Below, piece by piece: positions 1 to 14,900 of a stretch of 64,000 bases of DNA (the first letter of the stretch is position 1; every line of letters begins with the position of its first letter). The notes below the pieces were generated by a model that was not told the DNA's origin, did not search any database, and was given only the letters and a program-made list of their open reading frames with translations. Made by a program: the position numbers and the translations under genes. This DNA is from Campylorhamphus procurvoides (lineage: Eukaryota; Chordata; Aves; Passeriformes; Dendrocolaptidae): NCBI GenBank assembly GCA_013396655.1, contig WBMV01004764.1, positions 434,001-498,000 on the forward strand, given 5' to 3'.

Positions 1-1981
1 ACTGACAATATTCACACAGAGGAGCTTCTACAAGGAGTGTTTGCCAGATTCTCTCCATATGGGAAAACTCCACCAGACGCCCTACATGACTGGGATTTGG
101 GGAGGTGATCTTCTTCACCCCACATGTCACGATACCAAAGTCCAGATATTACAGAAGATTGTAGAAGAACACAGGTGGCTATGAATAAATCTGACTTGTC
201 CCCTACTCTCTGCCCTGGTCATTCATGGCATTTCAAGCATAGTTGAGGCTCTTTCCCTTTGAGACCCTTCATGGCCACTACAAAAGGCCACAGAAGGTTG
301 CAAAGTGAAGACTGTGATCAGCCTCACTGCTCTCAGATACATTCCTCTGAGGTACAGGAATCACTGTGGTAAGAAAAAAACTATTTTGAGCAGAAGTTAG
401 AATGGCAGAAGTTAGAACATTTTTAGAGCTCTGAATCTGTGAAATGAACTTTCCCACAAGCTGAAGACCACCACAAACCACAGAACTTCCTTCCAACTGC
501 ATTTGACCTTGCCTTTCTAACAATAATAAAAAGAAATGTGCTAGCTGATACACCACCAAAAGAGACTGCTGCAGCAGGCCACTCCCCTGGCATGGCTGTT
601 GGGCACATCACGACATGTACGCTCACCACCACTGCAAAGCACATCATGGAGGCTGAGTAGAAGATCAGGGTACATGTGTGAACAGCAAATATTCTGAAGG
701 GGCCAATTAATATATGCAAATATCCTTTAACTCTACAAAACTTTGAAAGATAAAAGTGCTGCCCCTTCTAGAGACTTCCAGCTATCATGCTGTTCACCAT
801 CTTCAGCTATCCATGAGAGAAATCAGTGTTGTCTGAGAGAGGACTGAAAAGGTGATCCCCACATTTGTCCTGCTTGAAACATAGCTTTTATAACCTGACA
901 GATCAAAACACTTCATATTATAGTACATTGGTCACACCAAAATGACAACTGGTTTTACTCTTATTTTTTCCATCTGGACAGCTTAGGAATAAAGGGTAAG
1001 ATTCACATCTACTTTTTGGGATATGGAATTAGACAAAATGTTGTCAGACAACTTACATAAGTGCTCTAACACGTATCCAACTGCCTTCTGCTAAACACCC
1101 AATTAAAGGCTCTGTGAATTTGAATCTAGAAGGCAGGGGTTCCTCAGTCCAATACCATGTTTAGTTCATCCCTCATTACCATAATATTGAATATAATAGC
1201 AGCAAGTAAGCCAGTAATTATTGTTTTACTTTTCTAATCTACTGGAGTTCATTGATGCAGTTGACAACAAAACAATCCTGATATTTCTCAAAAACAAACC
1301 ATCTTGCCTTTATGTCTTCATTTGTAAGTGCATTTACTCATATAAACAAGTTAATGCTAATTTCTGTAAAACATCATGTGAGTTGTATTTTGTAAGATCC
1401 TCAAAGAGCTTTGACTACCTCAGCATTAAACACAGAGAATCCTACTTGGGCAATAATAATGTCACCTCTTTCTTTCTAAGGAAGCCTGTTTGACTTGACA
1501 AAACAGGTATTGTCAAATGCATGACAAGGACAGATGACTTAGGAGATAACACAGTACAAGCAGTCATAAGGTCTGAAACTCAGATAAGTACCAGAAATTC
1601 CCATACAAATTTTATTTTTATGGTATATTTCTTGTGAATTTGTTCTTTCAATATATGAATAGTTATAGAAGTAGTTTAATGCCAAAATCATGAGAATAAC
1701 CTGTAAACTCTCAAGGTTTTTGCTTGTACATTTCCTTCCACTCAGTTTTGATAACTGTAGCTAGTCTAAGACAGTTGTTGTACATATGGGTATGTAGTGA
1801 CTATTGTTGATCTTGTTGGAGACTTTTAACATTATCACACACAAGTAATAATAATTAATATCTACCTGTCAGATATGACTTCTTCAGTGAAGAACTAAAA
1901 TCAAAATTATAACTCTTGTGTAGTTTGCCAAAACTAAGGGACAAGCTAGAAATACACTCTTCTGTAATCAGGTCAACTTAC
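1..1981. other. Unique non-coding sequence, nothing recognised
   Basis: AT-rich unique DNA. Open frames on both strands are under 100 codons and none resembles a known protein. No CR1 tail, simple repeat or RNA gene was seen. The most likely status is intergenic or intronic. Confidence 0.6.
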
Positions 1982-2071
1982 CTCGTAGCACTCATAAAAG
2001 GATAAATCACGTCATGTTCCCTTGGTGTTTCTGTGATTGCCAACTCTTTATAGGCAAATATTGCAAAGAAC
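1982..2071 (-). CDS. Weak candidate internal coding exon (90 bp)
   Basis: On the minus strand a stretch ending in GAG is followed by GTAAGT, a near-consensus 5' splice site. It is preceded by a short pyrimidine tract ending TTTTCAAG, with a plausible CTAAT branch point just upstream. Between them one frame is open for 29 full codons and includes the segment YKELAITETPREHDVIYPF. The other two frames contain stops. I do not recognise the peptide. A 29-codon open frame is common by chance, so the support is the splice context plus a protein-like composition. No companion exon was identified nearby. Confidence 0.15.
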
Positions 2072-5000
2072 CTTGAAAACAATTAGGATGAATTCATAGC
2101 TCCCAGTAAGATTGGCTATACCCTATGGGACTGGTGTGACAAACCCCTCCGTGTCAGTCCTGAGGGGACACCTGGCTGTGTCCTGAGAGTACGTTAGGGC
2201 AAGCCCTGGGGATCACCACCCCCCTCAATTCCTGGTCCACTGGAGGAAACCCACAAAACAGTCAGGAAGTGAGATGCAGCAGGTCACTGTGGAGCACAGT
2301 CAGTCTGTAATGAACTACACACAGCTACACAACAGTTATTCCCACAGGAGCGGCTTGAATCAAATCAGCAGGTCTCAGGACAATGCTATGATTTGGGTTT
2401 GGCAAGGAAAGTGCTGATGACAGAGATATAAAGACATCCATCATAGTCCAAATAAAGAAGAACTATACTGGGTTTTTTCTTTATATATATATATATCTTT
2501 AGTGAGGGGCTGGATTGTTTGGAAATGGTCTAAGTTTTCTAAAGGGAAGGAGATCCAGAAGTTTTTATTCCTTCAACTGATGCTGATAGCCAACCTTGGA
2601 TGCTCAGTACATTTCAAAATCAGGTCACAGACATAAGATGGGTATGTTAGGGCCAAATTTGGACTAATTTTTGGCTATTTTTTAAGAAAATGATTGTAGT
2701 CTTGAGAAGTAGAATAATTGCAGGAAGTTTGCATTGTCTTTCTGCTCTGTCTAATAGAGTGGTATGTGATATTTTCTGTAGGTGCACACGTTCACTTTAC
2801 AGTCAATCTGAAAATGTGTTCAGATTGTATAATACTCAAGAAAGTTGCTGCCCTCTTTGAACAGGTTTAGAGAATTATGCCCAGGTCCAGGGATACATTT
2901 AGGTGCCTGATGACCAGTGCAAGCAGTAGCAGCCAGGTGTTTATTCACACACCCAGGACAGAATGATGGAAAAGAGCCAGTTCAGTTTTCTACACCTTTC
3001 AAGAGCAATGCCAAAACCCGTGACTGCTGTGAACAGCAAGGCTGAGACCCTGCTCATTACCACTGTGAGGTACAGGGGGGATATGGCTGGGACCAAAAAT
3101 GCACCCATCACTGGCTGGGATTCCCTCCTATAAACCAATGCAGCCATGGCTCTCAGTCTTCACAGGACATGCACAAAAGAAAACCTGAAACAGCATGTCC
3201 CCAGAGGAGCCCCAGTACACACGAACACACAAGGGCAGCTGCACACACTACCTGGGTGTATCACAGAGTGTGTCCTCCTTTACCACACGGTATCAGGCCT
3301 TGCTTCTGCTTGAAGTTGCCCATGTGCTTGTATGACCCTGTACTTCACCAGTGCTCAGAGACAAATGTGCATGAATTACTCAAAGGGATCTGTAAAACTG
3401 GTTTTGAAAACTGTAAAATAATGATTGGACGACAGGCTGGTCATATCTTCCATGTTTTGTTACCTCAAATGAAGCTGAAGAATCAGCAAATATTTTGTTT
3501 TAGTTTTTCATTGAACCAACAAAGAAGAAATCTATTCTTTCTGATGCTTCATCTGTGAGCAGCTAGGTCTGCAGGAAGTACTTTTGCTACCTCCCTGGGC
3601 TAGAAAAGGTCAGACACCAGCCAAGAGGGACAACACTTGGTCATTGCCCCTGATATTTTCAGCAGAGCTGCCCTCTGGCACTAGGACTTGGATCAGCCTG
3701 AGTGTATTTCTCATTTGAGGCCCAATTCTGGCATTGCTGAGTTAACAACAGTTTGTGATGGGGCATGTTCAGACTTCCAACACATTAGAAATAATGCTAA
3801 TGATATTGTACGTTTTGTCTGCATTAAGGTCTGGAGCTCAGAAAATAAACATCTTGTCTTTGCCTTAATGTTTATCTCAATAAATACCTCAGCTTTGTCT
3901 CAACAATTATCTCTCCACAGCAGACCATTATCCAGTAGCAACATACAATTCTATGAACAGTACTTAAAATATATTCTCTTTGTGCTGCAGAGAAAGGAGT
4001 TCTGTGTGGGAAGTATCAAGGGCCTGGTGTATTTTTGGAATTAAAACCGAAATTAAGTAATTTGGGCTACTTCTTATCTGCTTAGTTTTTGTTTTTCTGT
4101 TTCTCGTTTTGCACAGTACAAGCTCTCTCTGGATCATGAGGGGATTGCAATTGGAGAAATCTGAAAGGCTCACAGGGAAAGCCTATTTTAGGGCAGTCCT
4201 GTGCCAGGGGCTACTGCAGCTGATGATAACTGATAAAGGTCCACCATACTACCTGAATCTGCTTCAAGCTGGTGACAGGGCTTTAGAAACAGGTAGGCGT
4301 TGGGCTTCTTTATATCTTCTAAAGAAAAGGAGTGAGAAGTTCCAGTTGATAATTGTTAAATGTTAACACTGTGTTGACATTTAAACCTTATTGCGTGCAA
4401 GTCAGTAAGACACCTAGAAGTTAGCAGGGTATTTAAAGAAGAAATTATCTCAGTAATTTCGGAGCTGGTGCAGGAGCACTGTGGGAGGAAACACGGCCAT
4501 GACGACAGCACTCTGTGCTAATGGCCCAGGCAGCAGCATCTGGGAGGTAACAGCTCTCTATTATCCACCAGTCTTTTTGTCCTCTGCATTCTGTAGTGAG
4601 CAAAACACACAGTTGGGTTTTAGCAAATATGCAGGAGGGCAAATTAAATGGGAGAGAATCTGTTCTCATGTGCATCAGTGCAAGTCCAGAGAAACTCTAT
4701 CAGATAAAGTTGCAGAAGTAAATGAGATCAGAACCTGGTTCATTCTGTTCATGACCAGTTAAACTTTGGCAAAAATCTGAAATAGTAGGACCTCTCTGAG
4801 GCCAAAGGGTGCAGTGATGGAAAATGACTGAAGAGGAATGGATGGTGGAAAAACTGAACAAGTAGAGCCCTGTTGTGGATGGAAACAGTACATGGGGTCT
4901 GCAGTCAAAATCACTATGGCTAGATCTAGTAAAGGATACAGGTGTCCAGAGGGGGTAAAAAAGGAGGAGGAATGTTCAAACTGTTTGAGGCACTTGCAAC

Positions 5001-7218
5001 CAAGCCTGATGTTTCCTAAACTCATGTGTCACCTTACTATCAAACCTCAAGATTCCTGGGCTTCTGTACAACCCACACTCACCACCATCTCACACATTCT
5101 GAGCTATCAGTACCTACTTCATGCCCCGAGCTGAGTGGCATCCCCAGACTAGGAAACCCAGCACCAAGATCTCATGAAGGGCTTGGTCTAGTTAATGCAC
5201 TCTGAATACATCTCAGCATTGAATTGCTGCAGAACACAGCAGTCCTCTGCCTTATGGGGGAATCCAACATTCTAAAATAACCAGCAGTTCAGTTTTATCA
5301 GCTTTGGAACCTCATACTGGTGGCATAACCCACAGGAGCAGACAGCTTTCCCTAAAGAAAAGAGCTGTCTCACCCTCATCCATCACTGGGCACACAACAA
5401 GGCTCCTGCACTGCTGCAGCACGGGGCTGGGGAGATGGGGGTGGAGGTTGCTCTGTAGTCTACATTACACAGGATGAGGAGGTTTCACGTGATTATTTAG
5501 AAAGGCTCCCTACAGGAACAGCTCTACTGATATTCCCAACCTCTTCCAGGAACAAGGAGATAGATGACAATATCACCTGAGCTAACATTAGCCTACAGGC
5601 CACTGATGTAACTAGGCACACCTGGCAAATTTGCTACTTGCTCATTAATTAGGAGAGATGATCTAGAGGTCATCCTCCATAGTTCTATGTTATCCTTACT
5701 AGGCAGACAAAATTACAGTAAGTTAAGAAATGTGATTCAGCCTTGTGGTTTAGGAGCACAGGTGGGACAGGAGGGTCTTTGTTTCTGTTCCTCTTATGTA
5801 TTTTATCTGTTTTGAAGTACCTGGATAGCTCAGTGAGCAGGCACAGACCCAAAGTTACATGAAACGACAGAGCAGTCAATAATGAAGAAATCAGGTCCCT
5901 GAGTAGGACAAGTGACATGCTTGGCAAACTGCACCTAAGCAAAAAATTTTTGATATGAACTTCAGTACAGCCAAAAGTAAAGTCGTTCATTAGAGGAAAA
6001 ATCTTCCAGGTCATCCTCACAGGTCACAGGTTAGTGAAGTTCTTAGAAGCAAATCTGCAGGGAGGCCAGGGCAGATAACTGAAAAGGAGAAAATGTTTGC
6101 TTCAACTGAAGGGCTAGAGGAATTATTGTGTTTATGAATTTGGAAACTCTAGATGCTATGGACAAAATCTGTAACTGGTCTCAGTTTAAAAGTGTCCTGG
6201 CCTCACATATGCAAGTCAAGGTTTCAGAAGAAAGTTCACTGAATGACTGAAGGACTGGAAAATGTCTTACAGCAAGAGTTTCCAAAAGCTGAAGCTCTTC
6301 AGTAGAGCAAAGGGAAAGGCTAATACATGTGTAATTTGCAAGTACCTGTATTTGGAGCAAAGCTTTGGAAGTGGGCTCTCACACACATCTGTCTAGACAA
6401 TCTGCCTTAGAAATAAGGCATGTGGTTTCAGCAGAGAAGAGAAATTAACTGCTCAAACAATTTACATGGAGTGGAGGGTAGATTCTTCATCACTAGGTGT
6501 AATTTAATTAAGTTTGTCTGGTTCACTCAAAGAAAATCAATAGTTCAAACAGGAACAACTGCAGGGAAGCCCTTTGATCCCTGTTATGCAGAAGGACGTG
6601 AGGTGATTTGTTCTGGACATCAGTCAATGAAAAGTGGGTCATCCTGTGCTCTGTTCCCCCTTAACTCTCCAACCCTCAACACCAGGATCTGTGAGCAGTG
6701 GTAGCATAGTGAAACATCTCCAGCGTTGCCTTCATCCACCATAGGATGGACAATCCAGGACCAGCAGGGGTGGGAGAGATAGGCAAGAAGACTTAAACGA
6801 AAGATCTGAGGTTGGAAATTCAAGAATTAATAGCATGTTTTTCTTGGGTTGCATAACTAATTGTTGAGCAAGAGAAGAGTGCAGATATGGTCTGGTAGGA
6901 TCTAGAATAAATTAATTAGAAATTAAGACACTGAGAGCCAGGTGGAAATTTCCTATTTTCACACACTCTCTGCCTTTCTTACACACAAGATAAAAAAAAA
7001 AAGAAACCTAGCCTTTTTTGAAATACCTCATAATATTAAGGCCATTCCCATGATTAGGAAAGTGCAGAGTTATTTTCACTTCTGGGTTTTATAGTCCTGT
7101 GTGAGATCCGAACCCTACGTGGCAGGCAGGCAGTGGTCCCCTCTGACTAGCCTTCTGAGTGTGCCACATGCCTTTGAATGCATCCACCCAGGATGCTGCA
7201 GTGACCTCTCTTGGCAAG

Positions 7219-7220
<2 letters not shown>
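2072..7220. other. Unique non-coding sequence
   Basis: No gene, transposon tail or RNA gene was recognised. There is a short TA run at about 2482-2496. Open frames reach at most 129 codons (3169-3558, + strand) and have unremarkable, non-protein-like composition. Confidence 0.55.

Positions 7221-7254
<34 letters not shown>
7221..7254. repeat. (TG)n microsatellite
   Basis: An uninterrupted TG/GT dinucleotide run of about 34 bp. It produces apparent Cys-Val repeat frames on the + strand that are artefacts of the repeat. Such dinucleotide arrays are common in vertebrate non-coding DNA and are usually length-polymorphic. Confidence 0.98.
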
Positions 7255-7255
<1 letters not shown>

Positions 7256-8540
7256 AAATTGCAGGCATGTCTTTATTCTCAAGTTATTCTTTGCCTGGTG
7301 TATGCCAGGAGAAGCAAAAGCAAAATGAGCTCAAAAGCATTGCTAATTGCCTGGAAGTTGGTTAGAATATTACCTATGCCCTACAAATAAATTAAAAAAA
7401 AGTCCTCTGCCCATTTTCATAGTGTTAACACAGCACTAGCATAACACTTCAGCCAACAAAATTTGTCAAAGAGCCACTCCAGATTAAACATAAAATATTT
7501 GATCCCTGCGTACTCAAACATCCTGTTTCTTTAAAGAATATCACACAAGTTAGAATCATCTTCATTGTATTAGCCTCCTTTGACAACGATATTACAAACT
7601 CCAGCACAAAATTAAGATACAGCCCTATGATAATTACACAAGCTGTGAAAGGTCATGCCTGCATTTGCTCCCTTCTCTGACCTCTCTGTTCATCCTGGGC
7701 AGAAGATATATCTCAGCCATTTCACTCCAGGCTTTATCAAAGTATTCCTCTCACCATGCCCACCCTGACCCAGAGGAAGTACTGTCTTTAGAACACTGCA
7801 AGCCACTAGCAGTGTTGCAACATGCCGCTCTACCTTTATGTGGCTGGACAGGTAGATAAGGAACCTAGCCCATCTGGATAAAGAGGCGCTTTCTAATGGG
7901 AAGAACAAGGATGCACTGGAACAGGGTGTTTGTGGCACTGGTGGAGTCTCCATCGAGTCTTTAGGAACTAATTAGAGTAGCATCTGTCAGAAGTGATACA
8001 GACACAGTTCATTTTGCCTTTCAACACTGTTTTTCTGAATCTAGGGTGAAATGATGAACTGTCATTAATATCTGCCTGTTCCTTGCAACCTGGGAAACTG
8101 AGGAGACACACTTTGGCAACTGGCATTGAGGAGGGAGATTATAAGTCACATTAGTCACCTTAGAAGAACATTTGATCCTTATATACTACTGTCCAGCTTC
8201 AGGAGTCATTGGTATTGACTGACATTTGAATCTTCAAATCCCCAAATGAGCAACAATTTCCAGACTTTTATGACTCGCGTTATTTTTAGCCAATTATGAA
8301 GTCTGGTGGTTGATCTTCCTGCATTGGCTCTGCGACAAGCCCTGGGGAGGGCAGAGGAAGGGGTTCGTGGAGACACATATTTCCATGGGTGATGAGCTCG
8401 CAGCTGTTTTTAACTGCAAAATGGCAGCTCGTTGTGAAATCTGAGAGTATACCTTTGCAATGCCAAACAAGCACAGCATCAGCAGCACATAAAGAAATAT
8501 CTGAAAGGCTGTGGAGGGAAGCCAAGAGGACGTGGCTAAT
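7255..8540. other. Unique non-coding sequence
   Basis: Nothing recognisable. Short frames only, with no transposon signature. Confidence 0.55.
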
Positions 8541-8900
8541 GTTTCACCTAACCTCACCCTTTGGCTGGCCAGCCCTGCCCGGCAGCCCTGCCCGTGTGAC
8601 GTGAGCTTGGCCGGGCAGCGGCTCCTTCACTGCCTGCACTGTCTGCCCTGCTGGCAGCACGACAAGGGAAACAAAGAGGCTACAAACATAACGTAGCAAG
8701 AGATTAGGAGCGGCGTGGCTGGGAGGGCAGGGACAGGGCTGGAGGCTGGGGCTGTGCTGGCCATGGTGGGCACCCACCATCAGAGCCACCCGCGCTCCTG
8801 CTGGGCCAGCTGGGCTTCCCCTCCCTCTCCCTCCAGGAGACACAAAGTGTGGTGCTTTCACACCAGGCTGGCATCAGTGGGGGAGCAGTGTGGGAAAAAC
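8541..8900. other. GC-rich patch with modest CpG content
   Basis: A local GC-rich block within AT-rich surroundings, with overlapping frames open on both strands because of its composition. By eye it holds roughly a dozen CpGs, far fewer per base than the island at 40.8-41.3 kb, and includes the short palindrome GGCTGGCCAGCC at 8563-8574. It could be a minor regulatory element or an exon, but no splice-flanked coding segment stood out. Confidence 0.35.
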
Positions 8901-11900
8901 CTGCCAGGCTATGCCTTTCCTTTGGAAAAATCCACTTTGACTCCCCAGCCTCCAGCCCTTTGTCCTTTACACACACAGTCATTTGCCTCTTCTTTCACGC
9001 CAATAAATATCCTTCCTTTAGCACGGAACAGCTTATTTTTCAATAATCTGTATTAAAATTATTTATCCAGAGGCCTGTCCCAGTAGTCCTGCTCTGAAAC
9101 TCCTGCAGAATACCTGCTATGGTTTTGTTACTATCACTTGCTGGCAACTCAAGAAAATGGAGCTGACAAGCAGGATATGCCAAGAGAAACATTCTATATG
9201 CAGGAATTTGGACTTTGTGGATGTGAGCAATGTTAATTATTGATTGATCTTATTTGTTTCTGTTAAAGTGAGGTTTTTAGAATTGACCTTTTACCTGCCT
9301 CAAAATATAAACTGCTTAATGGGGTAGTAGAGCCACAGACTTTTTCAGGGGATTTAGAAAAATCCTTCTTCACTCTAGCATCAACCCAAGTAACAAAAGC
9401 ATTCCAGATCCTAAATGAAAAGAAGCAGGGCATAATTTTTCGCTAGGTCCTAACCAAAAACTTGGAGTTCAAGCCATAAGCAGAAGCATAGCAGCAAAGC
9501 AAATGCCAAACTGCAGTAAAACAGAAGTCCAGATCAGAGACCAGTAGGGGACTGAAAGCAAATGTTATTGTTCTTGTAAAGAACATAAGAACTGACAGGA
9601 AGGAAAATGGATGCACAATTGGCCAAAACCAGATACAGAATTTAAACCACCTTAGTTTTTGAAGGTTTGGATTTTTTTTTGTTTATTTGTTTACTAGATT
9701 TCTTTTTGATTCGGCTGTTTTTCATTTTGGTTAGTTTCATTTTGAGGCAAAAGTGATGAAACACTACAAGAAAGGAAGTTCTTGTGGTTTTTCAGGGACA
9801 TCCAGAAGCAGAGTAATGGAAAACCAACAATAGGCAGGAAAGACTGGAAAGCATGTGAGAGCTTTCCTATCCAAACTCTGCTGAGTTCTGGAGACTGATG
9901 GTACAGACTCTATGTGGGGGTTGTGCAGCTGCATACAGACCTCATATAGGCACAGGGACATGTTGTGATAAACTCCTAGAGAGTACCAAAGCTGGATTGC
10001 CTTTGGAGGTGCAGTGATCCATCCCTTTCCAACCCCCTCTCTATGCTCCTTCTGAGGTCTCCAGTGTTTGTGCACCATCAGCCACAGAATTCACCTTGTG
10101 TTCAACCAGAAGGGCTGGAGACATGTTTCCATATTCTCTTCCCTGCTTGAGCACCCATATCCTGTCAGAAACTTCCTGGCATGAACACAGGTCAGAGGTT
10201 GCATTAGCATTGTGCAAGCTTGAGCCAGTCTCCCAAAGACTGTAGAACTACCATTTTTTTTTTAATTCCTCTTCTCAATAAAAAATTGTAGTGCATGAAA
10301 AAGTGCATTGCTCTAGCTGGTATTTTACTTAAGCTGTTTCTCTTTGTATAGTCACAGGTCCTTCCTATAGTAAAAAATATGCATATGCAAGTCTATCTAT
10401 CAGTCTGTCTAGTGATGGTATGTTAAGTCTGTTCTACAGGCTAATCATCCCAAACTTCTGCACACAGTCTAAACTGTTCTCCTGCAACAACTCTGCACAT
10501 GCAAAACCAGAATGAGCTCTGACCCTTGGACTGGCTGTGCCAACCAGGTCCCCTCAGTACACCCATTATCTGCATCAGAAAAGGAGAAAATATGTTCAGT
10601 AACTCACACCTATCTCCCATCTGCCGGCAGGTACAGCACAGGTAGGGCATCAGGAAAAGGCAGTGCATACAGACTGGCTTACACCCTGACAACAATGATC
10701 CACATTTTTTCCCAGGTAATTTGTGGAAGTGTTTTGAGTAATGAATGAAAATTATTCTCCCCCTTCCCCCAACCACCCATCCACCCACCCAAGTGCAGCT
10801 GAAACATCTTTTTCATTGAGTAATGCATACTCCTGCCTGTGATGCACGTACATCTGCCACTGCTCAGGTATGGCAGTGCTTTGGGATCTGTAATGCATAA
10901 GCAAAGATGCAGGAAAAGCTCCTGCTCCTGCTTTACAGGAGGACTGATTTGGCCGAGGTCCTGTATCTCAGACAGAACCCAAACTATAAAGCAAAGGAGA
11001 AAAATTTAACCATCCTTTTTTTCTATCATTAATATTCATTAAATAGCTACTGACCAGATCTTCAGCTGACTAAAGTCACCTTACCTTTAAATCTTTGAGA
11101 TGTTAGGTATTTGCTGTATCTCTGGGCTTAACCCGGGCCCTCAAATGCCAAATGGATTATATTCTGGAGTATTTAATGACCCTCCATCCTTGCTTGTTTC
11201 CTCACAAGCAGCAGAGGACATGCGGGTAGGTGTCTATCACAGAAAGGATGTGCATGGGATGGGTGCTGGCTGGGGTGGATGCAGGACCAGAGGGATCCCA
11301 TGGAGGGCTCAGCAGATCCCTTGGGGACACCTAGGGACCTCTCTTGTCCCACTACCTACACAGTACTACTAAGTACAATGGGGACATCCTTCTGGGTCAC
11401 ACTGAAGCTCCCCAGAACTCCCTTTCCATTGGCATATGCAAGAAAGTCTCTTTCTTATACCACTCTTACACAGATGAAACAACAGCACAGGATAAATCCT
11501 ACTTTTGTTTTTACTCAAATAAATCAGAGGCGGCACTGTTCGTTGCAGGAGGGGAGCTTACATTGCTGCATATTCCCACTTCTAGAAGAAAGTTCCCTCC
11601 TTAAGCTGGGAGCAGGGAATCTCAGATATGGCTGAAGATATGTGATTAATCACTAGCTGATTTGCAATACCATGAGAGGAAAATCTGTGAAATGGCTAAA
11701 AAGTAAACAATCCTTTGGGGAGGGGTTGTAAAATATGATATTTTATTTCATTTCATTAATAGTTTGAAAAATAAATGCAACTAAATGCAACCTCAATGAC
11801 TTCCTTAAAAAAGGCCCAAAATATATATAGAAAAGAAAGCATTATTTTAACAATTTTTAAAATTATTCTCAAGTCTGTTCACTGAATTCAATATAACTTT

Positions 11901-14900
11901 CTCGATATTTTCAGTCAAATCAGGACTGCATTTTGGTCTTGTTACATAAATCTGAAAAAAAAAATCCAATTTCATTTTGGGCTCAAGTGTCTTGCTTTTG
12001 TGGATAGCCTCATGTTTTATACTCCTTCATTGTTTTTACATCGAAAGACTATGAGATTTAAATTTATTCCTTTTTGGAATATTGAACCCAAATTGAACCC
12101 CCAATCATCTATGAATTATTTCAGATTGTTTCTCAGAGTTGTGACAATGAAATTACTGGCAATTTTTTAATCAATGCAACTGAATATGTTTTGCATTTTA
12201 ATCAGTCGTTTGTTTCTTAAACTTCTTTCAAGTACTCAGCAAGCATTTTTAAGAAAAACAACTTTTTCTTAAAGATTCAACACTCTGTTCCATCTGCTAT
12301 GGAACTAAAACTCAAGAACATGATTTCTGAGACCACCCAAAATGTCATGGAGAAAAAGAAAAGGAAGACTAGACTTGTGAACCTACTTGTTATTTTTGTA
12401 TTGTGAGCTTTATTTGTACAGTTCAGAAACTGGCCATCGGAGGACTTTTCTGTGGTCTCTTGGAAGGAAAAAAAAATGTACTACAGAGCAATATGTTTCC
12501 CATTTTCTGAGCAAACTTTAAGGCTATATTTCTTCCTATTCTGTGGATTTAATGGTCTGCCAGAAGTATCAGTATACAAGTTTTTTTAAAAATTATGTAT
12601 TTAGTCCATTTTCTAGCTTTTGGTACACATAGGAATTTGTTTCAATTCTCTCTTGTTTCAAGTGAATGTATTAAAAATGTTCTGCACAGGCTACAAATGA
12701 ACAGCTGCTTAAAAGACGTATTTAATTACCTTTAGTAGAACTGTCATCTTTCCTGTCAACTGGTACCATGCAACACTGGACACTTTACTCTATTGAAGAA
12801 TTTCCTGTCTTTGTCCTGTCAAACTCTGGGCACATTTTTCAGCAGAGAAGAATTAAAGAGGGAGGACTCTGTGCAAAGGAACCACAATTAATCAGTGTAA
12901 AACCTACAGTAAATTAAAACAGGTTTTTTTTTTCTGAGGCATTTTAGCCATCAGAGAAGCTTCCACACTATTTTGTCATGCTAAAATATGTTCCTAATTA
13001 ACCATTGCATGCACATGCCTCTGCACTTGGTCAAAAGCATGGTTCTGGATGGGTATGTCCTCATGCATTCTTTGCTCCCTGCGCTTGCCAGCCTTTCACA
13101 GGACATCTAGACAGGAGGAAAGAGCGCAGGACACCAGCATGACAGTGCTTATGACAGCCTGGAGATTACGTGATTCTGCTTTTCAAAAGGGGGGATATTT
13201 TTTATTATTATATTCACTTATATCCATATATTATATGTTTGCACTACAGTTGTGACAGAAAAGGAGAAAGCCCAGACAAAGAGAGGGAAACGAGACAGAG
13301 GTGACTGCAAAATAATCACAACTAGTCAAAAAACACAGGTGACAGCTGCATCCCATTCTTCTCCAGGGAAAAGAGGAAGTATGAAGACTGACCTTGCCCT
13401 TTTGGAGATTTTGACCTTTCTGTAACCTTACAGGTGCTAGAGGAAATCTAGATGAGTAGAAACCCTTCCAGCCTCAGTCCTAGTCAACATTTAATTAAAG
13501 TCTGTAAGGTTGTTTGGCCAATGGAGATTTTATTTAGAAGAGTAAGAGATACACTGAAGATTGAAATGAGTAGGAGAAGAGCTACAAGTTGCACCCACTT
13601 TGGATTATATTATTTTGCAATGAATCCACAGGAAATTCTTAAAAGCCTTGAACAACAAAGTACACAGCCCTGCTCTTTAGTTGGCTTTCACTGGTGCAAA
13701 AGTGAAATACTGGGTGTCTGGGGAATCCCTCCCAAAAAAAACCTGCTTTGCCTTGCAACATGCAGACAAAAATTGAGCACTATGTGAGCCTACAGTTCAC
13801 CTTTTCAACTGCAGATTTTTTCAAATTGCACTGGAAAATGCATTCAGACCCACAGTTTCTTCTTCTAAGGATAAGTACCCCAGTGCCATAAACTCTTACG
13901 TGCTTTGAGATGTCTCTGTGGCCTGGTCTGGATAATTTACTGCATGAAAAGTCAGCTGTACTATAACCCAATGGCATTAATGGTATGGCGAGCCACTGTA
14001 ACTTTTCTATTGATTTTGTCTCATTCTGCACCTACAGCTACAAAACTAATCTCCTATGCATTATATGTGTCCTGATAGCTGCAGTACTGGCTGGTGTCGT
14101 GAGTGGGGACCTGGAGACCAGGATGAACAGGCACATGAGAAGCATCCTGGACAAGTGATACAAGTGATGTGGGAAGTGTAGCCAGTAGTTATGTGATGGG
14201 AATAAAACGTTAAAATCATGTTTAATTCTGTTTCTACCCCTAGCAGTGTGCAGAGACAATGGCTCCCTTATTCTAAGGTTTGGAATGGGTATGTATCACC
14301 TGCAGAAATGAGACACAGCACGGGGTGGGAGGGGGACACAGGTTGGGAAAGAGCATTTTGCCATTTTGCAGTCCTGGTCCCTGCCATCTGGGATGCCTAC
14401 ACCTGGTCTCAGTGCAAGTGTGCATCCCTGTCCTTCCACTAACACTGGTACCCTTACACCAGTTGGCTCCAAAAGTGCACCTCCTCACGTCACCTTCAGT
14501 GAGACCAAGCACTTGCTTGGGCAGTATTTTTATCAAGTCCCAAAATCAGGGGCATCTCACTGCCAAAGCTATTTCCAGGAACCAAACAGTTCACACAACT
14601 TATAAATAAACATCCCTATGTAAAATTGAATTAAGCAAAGAACATAATTTTCTCTCATTAGTGACTTCTAAAAGATCATGTAAGTTTGAAAAAGCTGTTT
14701 TAAATTCTGGCAAATTGAGAATACAATCAACCACTGAAAGTCAGTCGGGAGGATTTGTTATGACAAAATGCTTTTGGCTAATGAAAATTTTTCTGCTTGA
14801 GTCTTGACATTTTTAATATTTTAGATACCATTAAAGGAAATTCTGAAGTAAAATAAGGATGAACCAAAAGTACTGAAAAAAATCAAAGTGACAATTTAGT

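Noticed and set aside
7101..7365. Frames with Cys-Val repeats
   Set aside because: Generated by the TG microsatellite at 7221-7254.
10770..10792. CCACCCATCCACCCACCC tract
   Set aside because: Short imperfect low-complexity sequence, with no telomere-like or regular repeat unit.
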